From Rutidosis leptorrhynchoides (lineage: Eukaryota; Streptophyta; Magnoliopsida; Asterales; Asteraceae), in the NCBI RefSeq assembly GCF_046630445.1, contig NC_092338.1, forward strand, positions 147,631,501 through 147,695,500: a DNA stretch of 64,000 bases. The letters are read 5' to 3'. The notes beneath the pieces are model-generated. The model was given only the letters and a program-made list of their open reading frames with translations. It did no database searches and was not told the DNA's origin. Position numbers and translations under genes: made by a program. This document shows, one piece after another, positions 25,280 through 36,582 of this stretch (positions are counted from its first letter, which is position 1; every line of letters starts with the position of its first letter).

Positions 25280-25635
25280 GGTGGTCTTAGCGAACCAGGT
25301 CTTGTATAGGTGTGTCTAACTGATAGTTGTTTAGATGCATTAGTGAGTCTGGACTTTGACCGTGTCTGCATGTCAAAAGTTTTGCTTATCATTTAGTGTC
25401 GAAAAATTATTTGCTTATCATCCTTAAAGTCTAGACATGTCTTACTGCCTCTATTGCATAGACAGTGTATAGATAAATTCATATCTTAGCGATTGTTACC
25501 TTTACCTGACAGTTTCCGTAGATTCCTCCGTAACTTATGGGATTTTATAATTATATATGCATATGTAAATTATGTATTGCAGGGTACTAATCTATATCCT
25601 ATAATCTATTTCTTATCGATCTGGTCGTACGAGAT

Positions 25636-26190
25636 GAATCCCTAAACCAGTTCGAATTCCTCGGATTCCGACAGCTATTTCGATACAGAGTTTCACCTAA
25701 GCTCCGAAAGCAGTGTCACCACAATGAATCAACCAATTCATCTGATGGGTTCATAGTCGACTTAACCGATGGAGACGAGAAGAAGGCGATCCCTTCAACC
25801 AACCGAATTCACCTCTTGACAATGAACCTAAAGCGTTTACCGGAGAACTTATCCGAAACACCATTTTCAACCTCATTTCCGGAGTAGCTTGACAAGATTA
25901 TATTTTATCTAAAATTCTAAACCTTATTCATTCGCTCGTTCCGACCGACAATCACCCCGGAATAATGGGAGAAGTCAACAAGCTTCACGCTCTAGTAATA
26001 AATTTTGAGAATATGGTGCAAAATGTACCAGCTTCAACAATATCACCGGCATCAACAATACCACCAAAGTCAACACCAGTACCACCAACAACCTAAGTTT
26101 CAACATCACACGCCTCAACATATCATTCTGTACCTCGAGTATAATCATCGTTCTACGTATCGTTCTACATAAATTATCTCCGTTCATCAT
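25636..26190 (+). pseudogene. Gag-like remnant of element E
   Basis: Plus-strand counterpart of the C gag-like region (5520-6131 minus). It shares the segment around ATGAATCAACCAATTCA and a later Gln-, Ser- and Thr-rich repeat stretch. No continuous frame is present. Fossil. Confidence 0.5.
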
Positions 26191-26378
26191 GGCGATTATG
26201 TAACCTCTAATGTTTTAGAGATTATATATTCTTTTTCCAACGATAAATCAAATGAGATTAAAATCATATTAACTCATTAAATCCATGATTACATCTGAAG
26301 AAAATATATATGTTTATATATTTTCATAAAGATTGTAATTAAAAATTCTTTCGTACAAACTGTTAATGGTAAAAATAT

Positions 26379-26393
26379 TTTAACGGGTAGGTA
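26379..26393 (+). repeat. Internal copy of the PPT-like motif in E
   Basis: TTTAACGGGTAGGTA, identical to the tract before the 3' LTR at 28859-28873. The flanking bases TAATA(C/T)CCGA are also shared with the internal copy in C (4634-4648). Confidence 0.75.
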
Positions 26394-26689
26394 ATATCCG
26401 AGGAAAAATTTAGAATTCACCTTAATAAGTTACACTGTACATTCGTCGAAGCTGATTCAACAGTCGTTTACTATCCTACTTACAACCACCGATATACGTA
26501 TCCGTTCACCGCAGAATAACCATTTTCATTCAATATCATGTTTGGATTTTGACCTATCAGAATCCAACAAATGGCATAATGAAGAAAACATTGGACAAAA
26601 TAAAACTTGTTAGAAACAAACAAATTAATTATGAGAAATTTTGTTAAGAATCCACGCTAACTGTTCCTAGCTAACTGATTACATTTTAT

Positions 26690-26860
26690 TTATCGCAGTT
26701 TATTTATCGCAATTTAATTATCGCAATTTACATTCTCGCAATTTACATTCTCGCAATTTTATTTATCGTCATTTAATTTCTGTTATTTACTTTACGCACT
26801 TTATTTATCGTCATTTAATTTCTGTTATTTATTTTATGCACTTTAAATATCGGGACACGT
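26690..26860. repeat. Degenerate tandem repeat TTTATCG(C/T)AATTTA
   Basis: About ten imperfect copies of a 14- to 18-bp unit. Its reverse complement resembles the TGACGATAAATAAAA unit in the LTRs of D and D2. Confidence 0.75.
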
Positions 26861-27492
26861 ATACAAGGTTTTGACATATCATATCGACACATCTATATAT
26901 ATTATTTGGAATAACCATAGACACTCTATATGCAGTAATGCGGGAGTTAGCTATACAGGGTTGAGGTTGATTCTACAATAATATATATAGTTTGAGTTGT
27001 GATCGAGTCTGAGACGTATACGGGTCATGGTACATATTAATTAATTCGAATATTATATATTAAACTATATATGAATTGTTGAACTGTAACTGTGGACTAT
27101 CGACTGTGGACTAATAATATTGGAAAATTAAAATGAATTAAAATATTGATTATAACATATGAAACTAAACAATTCTTAAAGTTTGCCACTTGATTTCATC
27201 TTAAACCTCATTTGTATCTTGACAATTCCAATCTGTGTTCAAATCTTTCATGATTCTTGAAAACACCTCAATTGAGAAGATGAACCAACCGCACTTCATC
27301 TACGGAAGAAAAGATTTATGCATATAGTTATGCACCTGAAAAACTCTCGAACTTAGAGTCATAGCTTAACACGTACCGCGTCGAATTCTTTATCATTTAT
27401 TAGCAAAAACAACTTTACGATTCTTTTTTAAAGTAGCAAATTTTGTCACAGCTCCAGCAAGATAACTCCGACTTTTCATCCGAAACAACCTT

Positions 27493-27539
<47 letters not shown>

Positions 27540-28857
27540 TACTCTTTATTGTTACTAGAGAATCTTTTATATTCCATGATATTACCATCAGCGTTTAATC
27601 ATCTAAAAATATAATTCTCCTGAAACCACCTCGGATTGATAACCGATGATTTAGATATCGTAGCATTAAATGTAGAGGAAACAGGAAAATGGTAGATGGT
27701 CCAAACGGCCAAAAGTTTGATGATACAGAAAGGAGTGTTAGGAACGCTTGATAGAAATTTTGGTACTGAAAATCGGATTGAGCACACCATGAAGGAGATC
27801 AAGGATAAATACAAGGACTAAACCCTATATTCAAAGAATCCAGGTAATTCTGGATCCGATGAAATCTTTAGAGAATATCTTGCTCCGTAACCACGTTAAA
27901 ATCTTGCGGAAAATTTTTTCCTTATCAACTTTCGAACTTAGAAATTCCAAAATATCATCATAAATATATTCGATATTTCTGGGGATATTTTCATAAATAT
28001 TTTTGTCTGAAATTATATATCTCTTTGCGCTTTCTGTATTCCATTATATTGGAAACTTCTATAAAATCTAAGAATAAATTATGAATGAATTGTGGAGAAA
28101 TGTTAGAAATTGAAGCATGAGTTAGTATAATATAATGGCGCTTGGCCAACGTGATTATATTACAGTAAGTCATGCTGAGTTTCTAATGAAATGTGATAAT
28201 GGTTCACAGTAGACCATAACGTCATCATGTGCCATGTTATATAACTCTTTCATTCTACTTAACTTCTGAACATATCTAGAAAATATATTCTCGACAGTTC
28301 TATTCTCAATGATTCTGGTAATTTGACAAACCAAATTGTGCTATTACGTTCTTTTCTGTTTAGAACATTAAGTTCATTCGAAACTCTATACTACGAATTC
28401 TGAACCATTATTCGTTTGACTTAAAATCGAGAAGAGAAAACAAAAGTTTGAATTGAGGGAGAAAGAATAGAAGGTGTGAACTGTAAAAATAAAGAAATGA
28501 AGAGGGTGTATTTATAGTAGAATATCCGACAGAGAAATCGAAACCGATTATCACATTTAATCAACGAGGATTCTAATTTCCTTAATTACCGAAGAATCAG
28601 ATCTTATAGATTTCAAAGATTTTCTTTGAAATCCCTTGAATTCCGGAATTCAACCATGACTAGTCAAAAGTTATGATGAAACTTGCCTTTCTCATTTCAC
28701 TATTTAGTGATAGCTTCACTTATACTCTTTGCATAATCAAATTGTTCTATCTATATTACTCAATAATGATAAAACTCCATATTCACCTCATATTCGTCAT
28801 GAAAACATTCTTATTATTAACCATGAAGACCTCTATCAAATTTCGGGGACGAAATTT

Positions 28858-28874
28858 CTTTAACGGGTAGGTAC
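28858..28874 (+). promoter_or_regulatory. Polypurine-tract region of element E
   Basis: TTTAACGGGTAGGTAC directly before the 3' LTR, preceded by the GGGGACGAAATT block usual for this group. Confidence 0.7.
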
Positions 28875-30491
28875 TGTAATGACCCGGAAATTTCCGATCC
28901 ATTTTAAACTTTAATCTTTATATGTTTCCGACACAATAAACAAAGTCTGTAATGTTGAAGTCTCAAAAACTTAGAACCGTGTTCATGTATACATTTTACC
29001 TTTGAACTATTTATATGGATTCATTTATCCTTTGACCATTCCCGTCGATTCACGAAAAAAATGTTTGTAAATTAAATGTATATATGGTTACTGTACATAA
29101 TATGTATATAAATATGAAGTGTATAAATAGCAAATACTTAATATATGTATTTATGTATATAATTATTAAATACTACATAATTAATAATGTGTGATATTAA
29201 TATATTAAAGACAGATACAAGTTAAACCAATTGTATTAGTAATATTATTATTTTCAATATTAATATCAACAATAGTATTATTAAAATAACATATAAATAT
29301 GAAACTGGTTATATATAAATTGTTATATTATTATAATTACTAATAATATTATTATTATTATCATTAAAAATATAAACATTATTATAATTAATATAGTATT
29401 ATGGTTATTATTATTTTTATCAGTAATAATATTAATAAAATTGTCATATTATTGTTATTAGTATTTTTATTATTACTAATAATATTAATTGTATTATTAA
29501 TATCAATATATTATTATATTCTGTATACTTATTATTTATTAATAGAAGTAATATATATATGTATACATCAGATTATCACACGTTTACTTATCAGATATAT
29601 ATTTTTTATTTACTTCCTGTGTACTCGTGATAACCTGTCGCCTGATTTCTTCAATATAAGACAATCGATCTTATCAGTTTGTTGATAATAATTCATTAAA
29701 TTCTTATACCTTCATTGTCTTATACACGCCACTGGTATCTATTTTTAATCGTTGAAAATAACAGAAAGATAGGAAAATAACTGGAACTAGTCGACTATCT
29801 GTTTTTTTTTTATTTTTTAGTTTGAACAATTTCGAATGTAATTACAAAATGTGTTAATGTAGTTTGATTAGAAACTTTTCATTTAATCTTTCTCTAAAAT
29901 TCCAGCTTCCAATTCTTATTATCAAACTCGAATTTTTTGGGAGTCAAAATTTATGTCTAAAAAGTCAACTAGATCGTTATTAGAGAAATTCGTAGAAACT
30001 TTGATGTTTTGAATTAAATTGACAGCCCAGGAAGTTTATATGAACAATTTGGAACATCTTTCATGTTATGATTTCGGTCTAAAACCTTCTAAAAATTTGA
30101 AAGTGATCTTGGGTTTTAAAACGAGTTTTTTTTTTCATCAGTTTGTTTATATTATTTTTGATTCAATTTCTGTTAATTCAGAAGGATTACTACTGGTTAA
30201 CTCTCGTAAATTAATAAATATTAATGGGTTAGCTAGGATTAATTGTTAGGATTAATGTTGGATCGATTACAAATTGAGGAAGAAGAAGAAGGATTTTAAG
30301 AAAGCAAGGTTAAATGGGTTAAAAAGATACAGGTACAGTTTTAGATCAGAAAATGGGCATAGCCCAGATGGTTAAGGAGTGTGTTGGTTAGCGAGTGGTC
30401 TCGGGTTCGAGCCTTACCAGTGGCAACTATTTTTTTAAGGCGTTTTTGAGGTATCTATTAATTTCAAAAATCTTATTTATTATTATTATTG

Positions 30492-30535
<44 letters not shown>

Positions 30536-30789
30536 ATTATGATTATTATTATCATTACACTAGTACTAATATTGATATTTTGATTATTATTACTATTATC
30601 ATCATTATTATTATTATTATTCCTATATAAGTGTTATTTTTATTTTATTAGTATTTTTATTATTGTTAATATTATGATAGTAAAATAAGTATTATTATTA
30701 AGTATCATTTTAAAGCTATTATTACTATTAAAAGTATTATTAAAAGTTATTATTTTTATCATTAGTATTAAAAGTATCATTTTTAACTC

Positions 30790-30857
<68 letters not shown>

Positions 30858-30990
30858 TATGATTTCTATCATTACTAATATCAAAACTATTATTACCATT
30901 ATCATTATTAAACCTAATCATTTTCATTATTAAAGATTATTATTATAATAACTAATATCATTATTATTATTAATTTTAAACATTATTATT

Positions 30991-31024
<34 letters not shown>

Positions 31025-31925
31025 CAACAAATATTTTATGCAAAATATATTCATTACCTATATCATAAATATACTAATATTACATAATATCATGTTTTTT
31101 TAACTAATATAATATTATTTATAGTAATTAAATTATATTTCATGTACATACTATAAGAGATTATAAGTATTAATATGAAAATATATAAGGACATTAGTCT
31201 TAATACGATATAAACTTAGTTGATTAATATTATATGTGTTTATATATATACTTAATATAGGTTCGTGAATCCGAGGCCAACCATATACTTGTTCAATGTC
31301 GTCATATGTATTTTTACTACAAAATACATTAGGTGAGTTTCATTTGCTCCCTTTTATATATATTTTTGGGACTGAGAATACATGCGCTGTTTTTATAAAT
31401 GTTTTACGAAAGAGGCACAAGTACTAAAACTAATTCTATGTGGGTTTAAACCAGAAATATACCCTTAGCTTGGTAACATTAAACTACTTGTCTATGTACG
31501 GTAGTCGCGAATCCTAAAGATAGATCTATTGGGCTTGACAAACCCCATCCTGACTATGGGATGCTTTAGTACTTCGAGGTTATTGTAAACACACCTGATC
31601 TGGTGTACTTCAGAGGGTAAAACATGAACGTTAAGGCTTGTTACCGGGTGCCTACAGCTTATAGAATACTTTTATACACTTGCGAGTGTACATATATTTA
31701 TAAACGGAAATCTTGTGGTCTATTAAGATATTGAAATGATTGTTATGATAAACCTATGAACTCACCAACCTTTTGGTTGACACTTTTAAGCATGTTTATT
31801 CTCAGGTACGAATTAAGTCTTCCGCTGTGCATTTGCTCATTTTAAGGACATTACTTGGAGTCGATCATCGCAATGGGACCAAATGTTGATGACTTCGTCC
31901 AGGTGGATAAGGACGGGTCGTCACA
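28875..31925 (+). repeat. 3' LTR of element E
   Basis: 3051 bp, nearly identical to 22148-25265; most of the length difference is in (TTA)n arrays. Carries the same tRNA-like block at 30354-30427. Confidence 0.92.
30354..30427 (+). ncRNA. tRNA-like / SINE-head-like block in E 3' LTR
   Basis: Same sequence as 23624-23697, with the A-box-like motif at 30360-30371 and the B-box-like motif at 30404-30413. Its presence in both LTRs shows it was part of the LTR before E inserted. Confidence 0.5.
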
Positions 31926-32472
31926 AGTTAACTGCCGAGAAAGTAGCAATTGCACGCGAGAAATTGAAAGCCGCAAGAGATAGACAAGATGGCCAGTTAT
32001 TTTCACCGTAGGTGAGCAGGTATACTTGAAAGTTTCGCCCTGGAAAGGAGTCATTCGTTTTGCTAAAAGGGGCAAATTAGCTCCGAGGTACATTGGGCCG
32101 TTTAGAATACAACAGGTGTTGAATGATCAGACAATAGTATTAGATCTTCCTGCTGAATTAGCAGGTATTCATAACACATTTAATGTGTGTTATCTTCGTA
32201 AGTGCAAGGTAGAAGATAAAAGTCAGATTCTACCACTGCAAGATTTGAAAGTTGATATGAATAAGAAGTTAGTGGAAGAGCCTGTAAGAATTGTAGACAA
32301 GAAGATTACTAAGTTACGGCATAAGCAGATACCGATGGTATTAGTTGAGTGGAAGCACATCTTAGGTTCAAACCTAACATGGGAGATAAAAGAGTTGATG
32401 AGAACTCGTTACCCTCGTTTGTTTGACCTTGACTAGATTTCAAGGACGGAATCTCCTTTAAGGGGGTAGATT

Positions 32473-34349
32473 TGTAACAACCTCACATTGGGCCTAGTGG
32501 TAATTGTCCTAATTTCCCTTGTGTGTTATTATATGTTATTTTAATAATTATATGTTTATAATTATTTAATTATATAGTTGAGACCAGTTTGTGGCAAGGG
32601 TCACAGAACAGGTATGTTTATTTAATTTGGACCACTTAATGCGGTGTTTCGTATTTTAGATAACTAATAAATACACGTGTTTATCACTGAAGAGATTTCC
32701 CTCACATGAAGGAAACCTCCTTTACCTTTTATTCCTGCCTCTACTCTTTATTTCTATTTTTAGAAATTTAACCCACACACACATACGCTTCTATCCTCTC
32801 AAAACCTAATCCAAATTCATTTTTGGTTGTCCAATTAAATCATATTTTTGGAATCCTTGTGATTTCACGAATCCAATAAGGTAAACTAATCAGATTTTCA
32901 TAGCCAAATCAGTTTGCAAAATGGGTTTTTGTTTAGGTTTTGGTAAAAGTGGGTTTTGAATCAAAAAGTGATTTGAATGTGTTTTTTATGTCAAATTGAT
33001 CTTAGAAAACATTTGTATATGAGTTATATATGTTTTCTAAGTGATTTGTAGTGTCAAAATAGTGCAAAAACGAGATTTGGGGTTAAAAATGATGAAAACA
33101 GCGACCTGGTACTGATGAACAGCTCCCGTACGGTTGCAGGATGCATCTATACAGTTATGGGGTGTATCCAGACCATTTCTGATGCAACCGGGCGGTTGCA
33201 GGTGCAACCGGGCGGTTGCAGGTGCTCCCGCGCGATTGCAGTCTGGCAGTTTTTTGGAAAACTTGTTTTGGCCGTAACTTTCAAACTGTAACTCCGTTTT
33301 TGATGAATAAACTACCGTTGGAAACGTAATGAGATTTAATTTCTAATGGTGAAGTTTTGAAACACTAAATCAAATTTAATTTGAGTCAAAATGATGGGAT
33401 AGCGCGTATGCCTCGTTCTACACACGTGGGATAGTTACAATTGGATGGGAAACCATGTAAACTTGTCATATATGGATATATTAGGCTATATGATGTTGTT
33501 TAGAGTATTAATTGATGATATTATTGGTTAGATATGTGCTAACTTGAGATATGATATTATAGGTAATAAGGAAACGGAGAAGGCTCAGTAAAATAAGACT
33601 TATGAGTTCTTGCTGTTTATCAGGTGAGTTGGACTATCTTAACTGTTATATGTATGTAGTAGCTGGTTATGCTACTGTTGTCCTGCCATGTTATACCTGA
33701 TGAGTTAGCATATGATGTTTATGCTTATGTGATGATTATGTGCACTTGGGTATTATCGGCTATGATGTCTAGTCGGTAATCAGCTTTGGGTATAAAGCTG
33801 AGCATAAGGTCAACCTTGCTGTCAGGTTGGGTTCAAGAGTTACTATTCGTGTAGTATAGTTTGAATGACGCATCCCCTGCGCCCGGATTACTATGCGAGG
33901 GAGACAGTAACAGGAACTTCAGTAAACTCTAGCTTGATCAACTAGTAGTTAATGGCCCGTACAAGCCACCGAGCCTAGTGTTACCATTCTGGTTTACCTT
34001 GTTAATGCTATGTCATTGTGTTTAGCTTGATGCTAGATACCTATGACTGCTAGGATAATTCTATTCACTTAGCTTTATGCTAACCCCCCCCCCCCCCCCC
34101 CCCCCAGTTTCTCCCTTGCAGGTTAAGTTTTGCATGCTATAGTTTTGGGAGTGGTTGCTTTTGGATATGTTTGACAGGCTACACTATGATGTTTATATTT
34201 TGATACCTATATGTGTGTAAAAGCTTTTGGTTAACGTAACACCTGGATGACTGTAATAACTATGATCTAGTTAATTACTACGTATGGTTTGTAAATATCA
34301 ATATATTATGTTTCCGCTGTGATTTAAAAAAAAATTGTACGGTGTTACA
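32473..34349 (+). repeat. 3' LTR of element B
   Basis: About 1.88 kb, TGTAACAACC to GTGTTACA. Contains a GC-rich tandem block with units like GGGCGGTTGCAGGTGCAACC (33115-33240) and a run of 22 C (34084-34105). The right edge abuts copia gag sequence. Confidence 0.8.
34084..34105. repeat. Poly-C tract
   Basis: Twenty-two consecutive cytosines inside the 3' LTR of B. This is striking in such AT-rich DNA, and its length could be affected by sequencing or assembly. Confidence 0.9.
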
Positions 34350-35378
34350 CTACTAGTAAGAAGTTTTTTGTTAGTAATTTCAATAATTACAATATGGTAG
34401 ACACAAGACTGTTTATGGAGCAATACTATGAAATCCTTGGGATCTAGGACAATTTTCTCAACATGACTTGAAAATGGATGAATCTATTTTTGTGTCATGT
34501 ATTATTGATAAATTGCCTCCATCTTGGCAAGAATTTAAACACACCTTGAAACACAAAAGGAAGAAATGAATTTAACCGAATTGGGTGGCCACTTGCGTAT
34601 TGAGGAATTAATATAGGTACATGAGGGTGGCAAAGGAAAGGGTAAGGAACCGGTATCATCTTCTATCAACATGATAGAGAATAATAATCGTGGGAACAAG
34701 AACAAAAACCACAAAAAGTCATATGGAAAGAAAAGGAAATTTGATGGCAACAATAATGGTTTCAACAAGAGGAACAAAAGCACTTGTTGGAGGTGCAGTA
34801 AATCCGGGCATTTAAAAAAGAATTGTCGTGTGAAGAACATTGATGGAGGAAACACTTCGGGTGTACGTGGGAGAAGGATATAAGGATCCGACTTCAAACC
34901 AAGGTCAAAATCTTGATTTGTTGAATCCCGTTAAGAATTATGTATCATACATTTATGAGACATTTTATGTGCAGGATGATAATATTGGTTGATGGATTCA
35001 TTCAGGTGCTACATGTCATGCTAGCAAGGATCATTGTTGGTTCAAAACTCCTGTACCAGACAATGATGTTCTCATATGGGCAACAAATCTGTAGCAAATG
35101 TTTTAGGACGTGAAAATGTTGTATTGAAATTTCATTCCGGAAACATAATTACTCTAAATAATGTATTATATGTACCCGACTTGCGAAAGAATTTGATTTC
35201 TAATCCTTTATTAAATAAATGTGGTTACAAGCAAGTGTTTTAATCGGACAAATATATTTTGTCAAAAGCGGGTGCGTTTATTGGTTTTGGTTATTACAAC
35301 AATGACATGTTTATGCTAAATCTCAAGAATATTCCAATTGCCATGAATTCTACTTTTATGATTAATTATAGTTCTAAA
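34350..35378 (+). mobile_element. Ty1/copia fragment (gag and protease area)
   Basis: The plus strand resembles copia gag: a segment with FVSCIIDKLPPSWQEFKHTL, then a basic stretch and a CCHC knuckle CWRCSKSGHLKKNC, followed by the protease-end block LNNVLYVPDLRKNLIS. The left side is cut by the LTR of B, so the copia element is the oldest layer of the stack. Heavily broken, with several breaks; the edges are uncertain. Confidence 0.8.
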
Positions 35379-36146
35379 TGACAAAAATGCCCTACATGTG
35401 TACTGCACACGACTCACTTAACTGGGCATGACTAACACTCAGTTAACTTCGGGATAAATCGTGTACAATGTTTAAAACTTGGGACCAATCATGATCGATT
35501 TATACTTTAGGTTCATCTTGATTTTTTATACAAACTTTGGGGACGAGCCATAAAATTTACATATTAACTAATAGACAAAAGTTATGAATAGTAACTAGGG
35601 GCATTTTCGACTTTTCACCTTTTTTTAAATTTTAACTAAATTTCATTTTACCAACAAAGCCCCCCACACTTTTTTGAAAAATTCAAATCGACCCCCCAAA
35701 TAGGGGGATAAAGTGTCAAATAATCATTTTTATAAAAAATCTTAAATAAACTCCACCCAAATATTCAACGGGTCATATCTTCTCGCTCGCAACGAGTTAA
35801 ATTTTTCCGACACCATCGTTAAACTCGAAATAATTTTAGGAACACTATGTCACTAGCTATACGCAAAACGGATGATTTTTAAAAAATGCTATATATTTGG
35901 GGTACTTTTCATACACGTTGATTTTGCGTTAAATTTTTAAAAGTCGACAATTCCATAGCGAAACGCGGAGATGCACATATATTGTTAATTTAAAATAACA
36001 TTTAAATCTCACACGGGTTATACCTTTTAGTTCGACTCGAGTTGCGCTTCAATGACATCATCGTTAGCCACAAAATAATTTTACTAAAAGCAATAAAATA
36101 CATTGAAAACCGAACCCCCGGCGCGAAGCGAGAGTTCGATAACTAG
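35379..36146 (+). mobile_element. Helitron-like element H0
   Basis: The right end has a GC-rich hairpin-prone stretch (about 36112-36138) followed by CTAG at 36143-36146 and then T, the 3' end pattern of plant Helitrons (CTRR, inserted before T). Internal blocks with ACGAGTTAAATTTTTCCGA (about 35795) match the reverse strand of H1 at 49550-49800. No Rep/helicase frame, so non-autonomous. The 5' TC end is not firmly located. It ends 256 bp before the VPS51 start codon. Confidence 0.6.
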
Positions 36147-36402
36147 TTGTTTCTATTTGTGATAAAACTGGTCTTAACAATTAAATTTAAAACTTCAGGG
36201 GTGTATTTTGCCAATAGGATCTTTCAAACAGGTTTAAGAAAAAAGGCCATCTACCTGACTGGACCCTTTACCGGTATTTTTCTCACAAATCTCGGCTCCA
36301 ACCTCCGTTCCGGCGTACCTCCTCAACCCCGGTAACCGGATAATAGAAATTTCAACATTCCGATCATTATAAACACACATTTATATTTCAAAATCTATAA
36401 TA
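36147..36402 (+). promoter_or_regulatory. VPS51 upstream region and 5' UTR
   Basis: Only 256 bp separate the Helitron end from the ATG. The stretch is less AT-rich than the transposon DNA around it and shows no reading frame. It must hold the 5' UTR and core promoter unless transcription starts inside the Helitron. No convincing TATA box is seen; ATAAACACACA at about 36369 is too close to the ATG. Confidence 0.45.
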
Positions 36403-36582
36403 ATGACGATGGACGATGTTCCGTTGGATGATAAGGTCAAAAGAACGAGAGATCTGTTATCAAGTTTTTATTCACAGGATTCTTCTCAAACTTCCGTTCC
36501 TACCAATTCAACATCACGATTCGCTACACTTGATACTATCAACACGACGTCGTTCGATGCCGATCAGTACATGAATCTTCTA
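36403..36582 (+). CDS. VPS51: VPS51 exon 1
   Basis: Residues 1-60: a short variable start, then RDLLSSFYSQ and the Ser/Thr-rich linker, ending FDADQYMNLL. The donor is GTACGG; intron 1 (2.68 kb) follows and holds two hAT MITEs and an inverted-repeat element. Confidence 0.92.

Larger units (their letters stand above)
26191..28857 (+). other. Internal region of E without recognisable genes
   Basis: AT-rich, with only short frames. It contains the internal PPT-like motif (26379-26393), a degenerate repeat around TTTATCGCAATTTA (26690-26860), an (AT)n tract (27498-27534) and stretches matching C internal sequence. No protein domain recognised. Confidence 0.6.
31926..34349 (+). mobile_element. 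Element B, part 2 (integrase C-terminus, chromodomain-like end, 3' LTR)
   Basis: Continues B on the far side of E. The segment 32026-32436 has the [20 protein letters not shown] block of the integrase C-terminus (GPY/F module) and ends with VLVEWKH and the LTWE segment, as in chromodomain-bearing plant chromoviruses. A purine tract (AAGGGGGTAGAT) precedes the LTR at 32473. Broken fossil. Confidence 0.88.
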
